Below, piece after piece: positions 6,705 to 12,071 of a DNA stretch of 12,071 bases. Under the pieces are notes generated by a model. The model ran no database searches. It was not told where the DNA came from and was given only the letters and a program-made list of their open reading frames with translations. Position 1 is the first letter of the stretch. Each line of letters opens with the position of its first letter. This DNA comes from JAIFWC01 sp035688135 (GTDB lineage Bacteria > Patescibacteriota > Saccharimonadia > Saccharimonadales > UBA10212): positions 1 to 12,071 of the forward strand of contig DASSNG010000040.1 in the NCBI GenBank assembly GCA_035688135.1. Direction: 5' to 3'. The translations under genes and the position numbers were made by a program.

Positions 6705-6710
6705 TATAAT
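6705..6710 (+). promoter_or_regulatory. -10 box of the lemA-htpX transcript
   Basis: A consensus TATAAT lies 27 bases before the lemA ATG, leaving a leader of about 20 bases with a modest AAAGGG ribosome binding site (about 6723-6728). The -35 region is weak. It shares the 73-bp divergent gap with the carboxypeptidase promoter. Confidence 0.6.
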
Positions 6711-6737
6711 TTAAAGTAATAAAAAGGGAAAAATCGC

Positions 6738-7337
6738 ATGTCAGCAGGAATAATAATATTGATTATCGCGGGGGCCCTGGTAATCCTTGCGGCGCTTATT
6801 TATAACGGCTTGGTACGGGCCAAGGTACGGACCGATGAAGCCTGGAGCGACATATCCGTACAGCTGAAACGCCGTTACGACCTGATTCCCAACCTTGTTA
6901 ATACCGTCAAAGGCTATGCCGCGCACGAAAAGTCGGTTTTTGAGGACGTTACCGAGGCGAGAGCCCAAGCACTGAGCGCCCAAACCGTGAAAGAGGCCGC
7001 CCAGGCCGATAACCAGTTCCAGGCCGCGCTTAAAAGTCTGTTTGCCGTCGCCGAAGCTTATCCTGACCTTAAAGCTAACCAGGGGTTCCAGCAGCTGCAG
7101 GCGGAGCTTGTTGACACCGAAGATAAGATACAGGCAGCCCGGCGGTTCTATAACGGCGCCGCCCGCGACCTGAACGTCAAAATCCAGTCTTTCCCGACAA
7201 ATATCTTTGCCGGAATGATGGGGTTCAAGACCCGTGATTTCTTTGAGGTGGACGGCGCGGAAGCGGCAGCCGTCAATCAGCCCGTGAACGTCGATTTTAC
7301 CGCGTCCTCAGGCGGCTCTAAGCCGGCTTCTAAATAA
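6738..7337 (+). CDS. lemA: LemA family protein
   Basis: This 199-residue protein has one N-terminal membrane helix (residues 4-25, IIILIIAGALVILAALIYNG), a short outside and a long helical domain. The family signature is strong: RAKVRTDEAWSDISVQLKRRYDLIPNLVNTVKGYAAHE (about residues 27-64). The rest is the expected helical bundle, with QAAR.FYNGAARDLNVKIQSFPTNIFAGMMGF near 133-162. The last 20 residues are low-complexity Ala/Ser/Gly. LemA proteins often sit next to htpX or TPM-domain genes. They are membrane-associated and of unclear biochemical role, with links to envelope quality control and cytochrome or sensor-kinase partners in some species. Here htpX starts 11 bases downstream, so a joint function is likely. 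Confidence 0.95.
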   Translation: MSAGIIILIIAGALVILAALIYNGLVRAKVRTDEAWSDISVQLKRRYDLIPNLVNTVKGYAAHEKSVFEDVTEARAQALSAQTVKEAAQADNQFQAALKSLFAVAEAYPDLKANQGFQQLQAELVDTEDKIQAARRFYNGAARDLNVKIQSFPTNIFAGMMGFKTRDFFEVDGAEAAAVNQPVNVDFTASSGGSKPASK

Positions 7338-7348
7338 TCAGGCGGGGT

Positions 7349-8221
7349 ATGTACCAGCAGATTTCCAGTAACAAACGCCGGACGGTATTTCTGATGCTGT
7401 TTTTTCTGGCTATCCTTTGGGCTCTTGGTTATCTGATAGGCAGGGCCACCGGAAATCCTGGCATGCTGTTCTTTATCGGGCTGTTTTCGATAGGCTATGC
7501 GATTATCAGCTACTTTGCGGGAGCGAAGATGGCCTTGGCCATTAACCGCGCCAAAGAAATCAAAAAAAGCGATGACCCGCGGCTTTGGCGGACCGTGGAG
7601 AACCTGGCCATAACCGACGGCCTGCCCATGCCGAAGGTGTATATAATGGACGACCCGTCGCCCAACGCCTTTGCTACCGGCCGCAATTACAATAACGCCG
7701 TGGTCTGCGCTACCACAGGCCTGCTGAGGATAATGGACGATAATGAATTGCAAGGTGTCATCGCCCACGAGCTGGGGCATGTCAAAAACTACGATATGCG
7801 GGTCAACACCTTGGCGTTCGCCCTGGTCGGGATTATTTCTATGATTGCCGACTTTTTCCTGCGCTGGTCATTCTTTGGCGGGCGCGATGACCGGGAGGGC
7901 AACAACCAGATGATGATAATTTTAGCTTTCGCCGCCGCGTTTCTGGCTCCGCTGGCCGCCAGCCTGCTGCAGCTGGCCATCAGCCGCCGCCGTGAATACC
8001 TGGCGGATGCCACCGGCGCTCTGACGACGCGCTACCCGGAAGGTCTGGCCAGCGCCCTGGAAAAGATTGAGCGCACCGGCAGCGCTACGGCTGTACAGAA
8101 TACCTCTACCGCGCACATGTTCTTCGCCAATCCGCTGCGCGGCCACAGCATGCTGAATCTGTTCAGTACCCACCCGCCTATAGAGGCCCGTATCAAAGCC
8201 CTCAGATCGATGAAATTATAG
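7349..8221 (+). CDS. htpX: HtpX membrane zinc metalloprotease
   Basis: This 290-residue M48 peptidase cleaves misfolded or damaged inner-membrane proteins. The zinc site is intact: HELGH at 140-144 and the third ligand Glu216 in SRRREYLADATGAL. Membrane segments are expected near residues 12-31, 38-57, 153-171 and 188-209, the usual four-helix layout. PSPNAFATG (103-111) and the C-terminal STHPPIEARIKALRSM block are also family hallmarks. ATG 7349 is preceded by only a weak GGCGGGG. The gene closely follows lemA, so co-transcription from the promoter at 6705 is likely. No heat-shock operator is visible upstream. Confidence 0.96.
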   Translation: MYQQISSNKRRTVFLMLFFLAILWALGYLIGRATGNPGMLFFIGLFSIGYAIISYFAGAKMALAINRAKEIKKSDDPRLWRTVENLAITDGLPMPKVYIMDDPSPNAFATGRNYNNAVVCATTGLLRIMDDNELQGVIAHELGHVKNYDMRVNTLAFALVGIISMIADFFLRWSFFGGRDDREGNNQMMIILAFAAAFLAPLAASLLQLAISRRREYLADATGALTTRYPEGLASALEKIERTGSATAVQNTSTAHMFFANPLRGHSMLNLFSTHPPIEARIKALRSMKL

Positions 8222-8241
8222 CTATTCACCCCTGTAAGTTA

Positions 8242-8247
8242 TATAAT
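8242..8247 (+). promoter_or_regulatory. -10 box for a possibly leaderless membrane-protein/ligA transcript
   Basis: A consensus TATAAT ends six bases before ATG 8254. There is no Shine-Dalgarno in the 32-base gap after htpX, so a transcript from here would start at about the ATG itself. No convincing -35 is present. Confidence 0.5.
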
Positions 8248-8253
8248 TAGTGT

Positions 8254-9204
8254 ATGGCAAAAAAGGGAGATAAAAAGCGGCCCAAGAATACGGCCGCCCC
8301 GGCTGGGCGTACCCGTAATCTGACCAAAAAGCAGCAGCGGACAAAAGCCAGGCAGCGCACCCGCCAGCGTAAGCCGCTGATAGGCAGTTTTAGGCTGGCA
8401 TGGCGGTCGATTAAGACGATAGCCTCGAATTGGAAGACCCTGGGAGGAATCGTGCTGGTTTATCTGATCCTGAACATAATTTTCTCCAGCGTTATCAGCG
8501 ATATAAACTCCAGTTTCAGCGATATAAAAAGTAACCTGCAGATTGACGGCGGCCACGGCCTATGGCGGGCGGCCGGCGGATTTGCCGCGTTGGTAGGCAC
8601 GTCGGGAGCCAGCGGCAGCGCTACCGGCTCCGCTCTGCAAAGTGTCCTGTTCGTCATAGCCAGCCTGACCATAATCTGGGCGCTGCGGCACTTGCTTTCC
8701 GGCCAGCGGGTATTCATAAAACAGGCTTATTACAGCTCTATGACGCCTCTGATACCCTTCTTGCTGGTAATCGCGGTAATGATAATCCAGCTGCTGCCGG
8801 TAACTATCGGAGGGACGGTATTGGCGACAGTCTCTTCAAGCGTTTTTAATGATTCAGGACTGGCGACAGCCCTGACGGCTATATTCTTCGCGCTGCTGGC
8901 AGCCTGGTCGCTTTATATGGTAAGTGCGTCGGTGTTTGCCGCCTACATCGTGACCCTGCCGGACATGCAGCCGCGCCAGGCCCTGCGCTCCGCCAAGGAT
9001 TTAGTAAGGTTCCGCCGGTTAATTGTCATCCGCCGCGTGCTCTTTCTTCCCTTATTCGTCTTCATCGTGATGGCCGCTGTCATCGTACCGCTTATCCTGT
9101 ACGCTTCGGCGGCGGTACCCTGGGTCTTTTATGTCCTGAGCATGATTGCGATCCTGTTCGCGCACACTTATCTGTACAGCCTTTACAGGGGGCTCTTGGA
9201 ATGA
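8254..9204 (+). CDS. Six-pass membrane protein with a highly basic N-terminal arm
   Basis: The function is not recognised. The 316-residue product starts with a roughly 45-residue arm extremely rich in Lys/Arg (MAKKGDKKRPKN, then KKQQRTKARQRTRQRKP). About six hydrophobic segments follow, near residues 63-84, 128-146, 163-190, 204-232, 261-285 and 290-311. The block QALRSAKDLVRFRR (about 242-255) before the last two helices resembles the broad YciC / glycerophosphodiester-phosphodiesterase membrane-domain type of multi-pass protein, and similar proteins are, from memory, common in Saccharibacteria. No catalytic motif is evident. The basic arm may contact nucleic acid, the ribosome or acidic lipid. 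Its stop overlaps the ligA start as ATGA, so it is coupled to ligA; whether the link is functional is unknown. A leaderless start at 8254 is suggested by TATAAT six bases upstream. Confidence 0.8.
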   Translation: MAKKGDKKRPKNTAAPAGRTRNLTKKQQRTKARQRTRQRKPLIGSFRLAWRSIKTIASNWKTLGGIVLVYLILNIIFSSVISDINSSFSDIKSNLQIDGGHGLWRAAGGFAALVGTSGASGSATGSALQSVLFVIASLTIIWALRHLLSGQRVFIKQAYYSSMTPLIPFLLVIAVMIIQLLPVTIGGTVLATVSSSVFNDSGLATALTAIFFALLAAWSLYMVSASVFAAYIVTLPDMQPRQALRSAKDLVRFRRLIVIRRVLFLPLFVFIVMAAVIVPLILYASAAVPWVFYVLSMIAILFAHTYLYSLYRGLLE

Positions 9205-11219
9205 AGGATTCCCCGGCCGCACGCGCCGCCAAGCTTAGGGAGCTGATAAACGACTACCGGTACAGCTACCATGTGCTGAACAAATCGATTATGAGCGAAG
9301 CAGCCGCCGACAGCCTGAAGCACGAGCTGAGCCAGATAGAAGCGGAGCATCCCGAACTTATTACGCCGGACTCGCCTACTCAGCGCGTAGCCGGGCGTCC
9401 GCTGCCCCAATTCAATAAGATTGAACACCGCAGCCGGATGCTCAGCCTTAATGACGTCTTTGATGAAGATGAGTTTATGGCTTGGGTTAACCGGATATCA
9501 AAACTGGCCGGGCGCGATGACATAGACTTCTTCATGGACCTTAAGATGGACGGCCTAGCCTGCGCCTTGGTTTATGAAGACGGGGTTCTGGCCCAGGGCA
9601 TAACCCGCGGTGACGGTTTCGTAGGCGAAGATGTCACTGCTAACATCCGGACTATCGAATCAATCCCACTACGGCTGCGGCATGCCAAGGGATTTGAAAG
9701 ATTTACAAAGGGGCGCACGGAAATCCGCGGCGAAATCGTGATGTATAAGGACCAGTTCAGAAAACTGAATGAAGAGCGTGAAAAACAAGGCTTTCCAAAA
9801 TTCGCCAACCCGCGCAATTTAGCGGCAGGGACTATCCGCCAGCTGGACCCCAAGCTGGTTGCCGGGCGCCCGCTGCAGTTTCACGCCTATGACATGCTGC
9901 GTGATAATCCGGACGATACGCCTACCAATGAGTACGTCTATAAGGCCCTGCGCCAGCTGGGTATTATCGCCAACGCTATGGCCAGGACGGCTAATAAGCC
10001 CCGGGAAGTCATGGAGTTCGTAAAGGAATGGGAAGACAAACGCCAGGACCTGCCGTTCAATACCGACGGCTTGGTGGTAAAGGTGAATGACCGCCGGCTG
10101 CAGGCCCGCTTGGGGGTGGTAGGTAAAGCGCCGCGCGGCGCGGTGGCTTACAAATACCCGGCGGAACAGGCTACTACACGGGTGAAAGACATATTCGTCA
10201 GCATCGGCCGGACAGGTTCGGCTACACCCGTCGCCATGCTGGAACCGGTGGTAGTGGCGGGCAGTACGGTTCAGATGGCCACCATGCACAACGAAGGTGA
10301 GGTTAGGCGCAAGGACATCCGCATCGGCGATACCGTTATCGTCCATAAGGCCGGCGACATCATCCCGGAAGTGGTGGCGCCGCTGGTAAAACTGCGGGAC
10401 GGCAGCGAAAAAAAGTTTGTCATGCCAACCCATTGCCCGGATTGCGGCACCAAGCTGGTTAAAGCTAAAGCCGAAGAGGCCGTCTGGCGCTGTCCCAATA
10501 ACGCTTGCCCCAGCCGGGCATGGAAACAGATAGAGCATTATGCCAGCAAGGGAGCGCTGGATATCGAAGGCCTGGGCGAAAAGAACGTTATCGCGCTGCT
10601 TCAGGCCGGTCTGGTTAGGGATGCCGCCGATATTTATAAGATTAAAAAAGAGGACTTGCTTAAACTGGAGCGTTTCGCCGAGATATCCGCTTCAAAACTC
10701 ATTAAGGCCATCCATGATAAAAAGCACCCGCCGCTGGCGCGGTTCATTTATGGGCTCGGAATCCGCCATGTGGGCACCCAAACGGCAATCGACCTGGCCG
10801 CTCACTTCAAAACACTTAACAAGTTAAGTAATTCTACGATTGACGAGCTGTCCCGGGTAGAAGGCATCGGCGAAGTGGTTGCCGAGGCCATAGTGGAATG
10901 GTTTGAGGAGCCCCGCAATAAGAAGCTGTTAGAGAAATTCCAAGCGCTTGGCGTTAAGCCTGAATCCGCCAAAGAAATCGACGGCCCGCTTACCGGTAAA
11001 AGTTTCGTGGTGACCGGCAGTCTGGAAAGCATGAGCCGCGAAGAAGCCGGGGAGCGTATCCGTTCGCTGGGCGGCACCTTCCAAAGCAGTGTGGGCAAAG
11101 AAACGGACTATCTGGTAGTGGGCGCGAATGTAGGAGCCGGCAAGCTGGCCAAAGCCGAAAAACTCGGCACCAAACAGGTTGATGAACAGGAATTCCTAAG
11201 GATGCTTGACAGCAAGTAA
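9201..11219 (+). CDS. ligA: NAD+-dependent DNA ligase
   Basis: This full-length 672-residue ligase seals nicks in duplex DNA during replication and repair using NAD+. Domains in order are as follows. Domain Ia (1-about 60) is the NMN-binding part, with YRYSYHVL. The nucleotidyltransferase core carries adenylated Lys115 in KMDG. The OB fold lies near 315-400, with VSIGRTGSATPVAMLEPV. A four-Cys zinc finger has Cys412, Cys415, Cys431 and Cys436. The HhH region is about 440-585, and a C-terminal BRCT domain runs from about 590 to 672 (LTGKSFVVTGSLESMSREEA). Length matches the family. The start ATG overlaps the previous stop by four bases. A CTTAACAAGTTAAG palindrome falls in codons for LNKLS in the HhH region and matches the terminator at 87-112. 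An intrinsic terminator follows at 11368-11393. Confidence 0.97.
   Translation: MKDSPAARAAKLRELINDYRYSYHVLNKSIMSEAAADSLKHELSQIEAEHPELITPDSPTQRVAGRPLPQFNKIEHRSRMLSLNDVFDEDEFMAWVNRISKLAGRDDIDFFMDLKMDGLACALVYEDGVLAQGITRGDGFVGEDVTANIRTIESIPLRLRHAKGFERFTKGRTEIRGEIVMYKDQFRKLNEEREKQGFPKFANPRNLAAGTIRQLDPKLVAGRPLQFHAYDMLRDNPDDTPTNEYVYKALRQLGIIANAMARTANKPREVMEFVKEWEDKRQDLPFNTDGLVVKVNDRRLQARLGVVGKAPRGAVAYKYPAEQATTRVKDIFVSIGRTGSATPVAMLEPVVVAGSTVQMATMHNEGEVRRKDIRIGDTVIVHKAGDIIPEVVAPLVKLRDGSEKKFVMPTHCPDCGTKLVKAKAEEAVWRCPNNACPSRAWKQIEHYASKGALDIEGLGEKNVIALLQAGLVRDAADIYKIKKEDLLKLERFAEISASKLIKAIHDKKHPPLARFIYGLGIRHVGTQTAIDLAAHFKTLNKLSNSTIDELSRVEGIGEVVAEAIVEWFEEPRNKKLLEKFQALGVKPESAKEIDGPLTGKSFVVTGSLESMSREEAGERIRSLGGTFQSSVGKETDYLVVGANVGAGKLAKAEKLGTKQVDEQEFLRMLDSK
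10814..10830 (+). repeat. 17-base palindrome-bearing sequence, copy 2 (inside ligA)
   Basis: ACTTAACAAGTTAAGTA matches the reverse complement of 91-107 exactly. Here it lies in coding sequence, without the A and T runs that make the first copy a terminator. Confidence 0.7.
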
Positions 11220-11243
11220 ACTTAAGCGTGTAATAAAGGTAAG

Positions 11244-11363
11244 CTTCGCGCACCAGGGCTCGCGCAAAGACAAGCAAAATAAACACCCTGCCGCCTAAGG
11301 CTACGGTCTTGGGCCAAAAACAAAAAAGCTTCTCACCCGGGCCCGCGGGTGGGCTGCGCGAAG
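11244..11363. ncRNA. Structured non-coding region after ligA, possible small RNA
   Basis: No credible gene lies between ligA and tRNA-Ala (11220-11413). Instead there are several paired elements. CTTCGCGCA (11244-11252) is perfectly complementary to TGCGCGAAG (11355-11363), enclosing about 100 bases. Inside are CAGGG/CCCTG (11254-58 with 11286-90), GCC-TAA-GGC (11293-11301) and CACCCG/CGGGTG (11334-39 with 11346-51). It does not match what I can recall of tmRNA, the SRP RNA core, RNase P or 6S RNA. It could be a ligA 3' untranslated structure, a separate RNA on either strand, or repeat debris. Strand is undecided. Confidence 0.3.
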
Positions 11364-11367
11364 AAGC
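11316..11367 (-). terminator. Minus-strand terminator-like hairpin with T-rich tail
   Basis: On the minus strand GCTTCT (11367-11362) pairs with AGAAGC (11333-11328), with a second stem CACCCG/CGGGTG between them. The hairpin is followed by TTTTTTGTTTTT. The plus strand has A runs before it and no T run after it, so it can only act on minus-strand transcription. No minus-strand gene is annotated upstream of it in the window. Confidence 0.45.
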
Positions 11368-11393
11368 AAAACTGCTCACCTTGAGCAGTTTTT
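11368..11393 (+). terminator. Intrinsic terminator of the lemA-htpX-membrane protein-ligA transcript
   Basis: A perfect 11-bp stem, AAAACTGCTCA / TGAGCAGTTTT, with a CCT loop runs into T5. It lies 149 bases after the ligA stop and physically overlaps the -35 and spacer region of the tRNA-Ala promoter. Confidence 0.82.
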
Positions 11394-11401
11394 GCTATAA
11401 T
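11393..11401 (+). promoter_or_regulatory. Extended -10 promoter of tRNA-Ala
   Basis: TGCTATAAT (hexamer 11396-11401) is a consensus extended -10. Transcription would start near 11408, about six bases before the mature tRNA. The matching -35 position (TGCTCA, 11373-11378) lies in the left arm of the upstream terminator. Confidence 0.65.
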
Positions 11402-11413
11402 TAACCTCTGTTA

Positions 11414-11490
11414 GGGGACGTAGCTCAGTTGGCTAGAGCGCCGCATTCGCATTGCGGAGGTCGTGAGTTCGACTCTCATCGTCTCCACCA
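11414..11490 (+). tRNA. tRNA-Ala (anticodon CGC)
   Basis: The acceptor GGGGACG pairs with CGTCTCC and contains the G3-U70 wobble pair, the classic alanine identity element. The anticodon stem CCGCA/TGCGG holds the loop TTCGCAT, giving CGC, which reads GCG. The T arm is TGAG(T)-TTCGACT-type and ACCA is encoded. No terminator follows: the next coding start is five bases after the CCA. Confidence 0.96.
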
Positions 11491-11495
11491 TATAT

Positions 11496-11837
11496 ATGAT
11501 TAGTATTAAGCGGGTATATGAATCAAAGAGCAGCGATGACGGTTACCGGGTGCTGGTGGACCGGCTGTGGCCGCGCGGTTTAAGTAAAGAAAAGGCGGCG
11601 ATTGATATCTGGATGAAGGACATAGGCCCTTCAAACGAACTGCGCAAATGGTTTAACCATGAGGCCGCTAAATGGCCGGAATTCAAAAAACGCTACCAAG
11701 ATGAATTAAAGAAAAAGAAAGAGCTTTTGGAGTCACTAAAAAAATTGGAAAAAGACCATGGTAGGCTGACTCTGCTGTACGGGGCTCATGATACCGAGCA
11801 TAACCAGGCCGTCGTGCTAGCCGAGGTCCTGAAGTAA
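11496..11837 (+). CDS. DUF488 family protein
   Basis: This small cytosolic protein of 113 residues has an unknown biochemical role. The family hallmarks are strong: IKRVYES (3-9), VLVDRLWPRGLSKEKA (about 19-34), the region around WFNHEAAKWPEFKKRY (about 54-69), a Lys-rich helix, and LTLLYGAHDTEHNQAVVL near the C-terminus. The usual family length is about 115-120. I place the start at ATG 11496. The in-frame ATG at 11463 lies inside tRNA-Ala and would add 11 residues unlike the family N-terminus. No Shine-Dalgarno is present. The five-base gap after the tRNA CCA suggests a shared transcript, in which tRNA 3' maturation leaves a near-leaderless mRNA. The stop TAA is followed directly by the next ATG. 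DUF488 proteins have been placed in heavy-metal and nucleic-acid contexts elsewhere, but nothing here decides this. Confidence 0.9.
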   Translation: MISIKRVYESKSSDDGYRVLVDRLWPRGLSKEKAAIDIWMKDIGPSNELRKWFNHEAAKWPEFKKRYQDELKKKKELLESLKKLEKDHGRLTLLYGAHDTEHNQAVVLAEVLK

Positions 11838-12071
11838 ATGTTTGACCATCTGACGCGCCAGGCTATAACCCACACCCGCCACTGCCTTACCGGCTGCGGT
11901 ATCGGCGAAGTTCTGGGCATGGCCATAGGTCAGAATATGAACAACCTTGTTCAAACCGTGCTGGCAGTAGTGCTGGCATTTATTATCGGTTACGGGCTTA
12001 CTTTCTGGGGCGCCCGAAAAGATATGACGGCGAAAGAGGCCGTTAAACTGGCCCTGGCGGTCGATACCATA
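11838..12071 (+). CDS. DUF4396-type membrane protein, 3' end beyond window
   Basis: The first 78 codons are open to the window edge. The product begins MFDHLTRQAITHTRHC and continues LTGCGIGEVLGMAIG and VLAVVLAFIIGYGLTFWGA. The H-C-LTGC-IGE motif followed by a glycine-rich membrane helix is what I recall for DUF4396 proteins, which are small integral membrane proteins of unknown role, sometimes near copper or heavy-metal genes. Two hydrophobic segments are visible (about 21-33 and 39-57). The start ATG abuts the DUF488 stop (TAAATG) with only a distant GAGG, so translation probably depends on coupling to DUF488. The paired Cys16/Cys20 and His15 could bind a metal; that is inference. Confidence 0.75.
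   Translation, partial: MFDHLTRQAITHTRHCLTGCGIGEVLGMAIGQNMNNLVQTVLAVVLAFIIGYGLTFWGARKDMTAKEAVKLALAVDTI

Noticed and set aside
9819..10538. 239-codon minus-strand frame opposite ligA
   Set aside because: It lies opposite the conserved OB-fold and zinc-finger coding of ligA and has no recognisable domain.
10990..11379. 129-codon minus-strand frame covering the ligA 3' end and the following gap
   Set aside because: Most of it is antisense to the BRCT domain. The remaining part runs through the hairpin region, and no ribosome site or family match is seen. It is kept only as a reason to check minus-strand transcription there.
11381..11401. TTGAGC with TATAAT as a consensus promoter
   Set aside because: The spacing is only nine bases. 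TTGAGC is part of the terminator loop and right arm, and the extended -10 explains the promoter better.
11463..11495. Upstream ATG for DUF488 within tRNA-Ala
   Set aside because: It lies in the anticodon/T-arm part of a complete tRNA, and the 11 added residues do not fit the family N-terminus.
1..12071. CRISPR array, insertion sequence, toxin-antitoxin or phage genes
   Set aside because: No regularly spaced repeats, transposase motifs, terminal inverted repeats or small toxin-type gene pairs were seen on either strand.

Overview
The window reads as a stretch of bacterial chromosome with mixed gene orientation, three tRNA genes and about ten complete protein genes. Standard code is in use: TGA is a real stop, for example at the ATGA overlaps of the ABC pair and of ligA. 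That argues against the code-25 Gracilibacteria/Absconditabacteria. The proteins look most like Candidatus Saccharibacteria or another Patescibacteria (CPR) lineage. Pointers are the FAD-binding oxidase with a C-terminal VGDRQ...RAPYL block, the basic-headed multi-pass membrane protein directly before ligA, LemA-HtpX, a DUF488 protein and CCA-encoding tRNAs. This placement is inference from memory of these families, not a search result; Chloroflexota remain possible.

Layout. 8-84 is tRNA-Val(UAC) with a two-way terminator. 127-3491 (minus strand) is a compact cluster: FAD-linked oxidoreductase, then ABC ATPase, then ABC-2 permease. 3661-5264 (plus) is a GC-rich two-gene unit, an aldo/keto reductase and a PAP2-type membrane phosphatase. 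It has strong Shine-Dalgarno sequences and almost no ATA codons, and looks imported. 5359-5445 is tRNA-Leu(CAG) with its own terminator. 5492-6664 (minus) is a D,D-carboxypeptidase-like serine hydrolase. From 6738 the plus strand carries lemA, htpX, a six-pass membrane protein with a basic N-terminal arm, and ligA. 11220-11413 is a structured non-coding stretch. It is followed by tRNA-Ala(CGC), a DUF488 gene that starts five bases after the tRNA, and a DUF4396-type gene cut by the window end.

How it works together. The native genes are mainly cell-envelope and housekeeping functions: peptidoglycan trimming, membrane-protein quality control (HtpX with LemA), export, DNA ligation and tRNAs. No CRISPR array, insertion sequence, integrase, toxin-antitoxin pair or clear defence system is visible.

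The points most worth a second look are: an oxidase family member that has lost nearly all catalytic and metal-site residues; several native genes that look leaderless, with a -10-like box 6-8 bases before the start codon and no Shine-Dalgarno; the tRNA-Ala/DUF488 arrangement, in which tRNA 3' processing would itself create a leaderless mRNA; a 17-base palindrome-bearing sequence present once as a terminator and once inside ligA; and the structured region after ligA, with a terminator-like hairpin facing the 'wrong' way.
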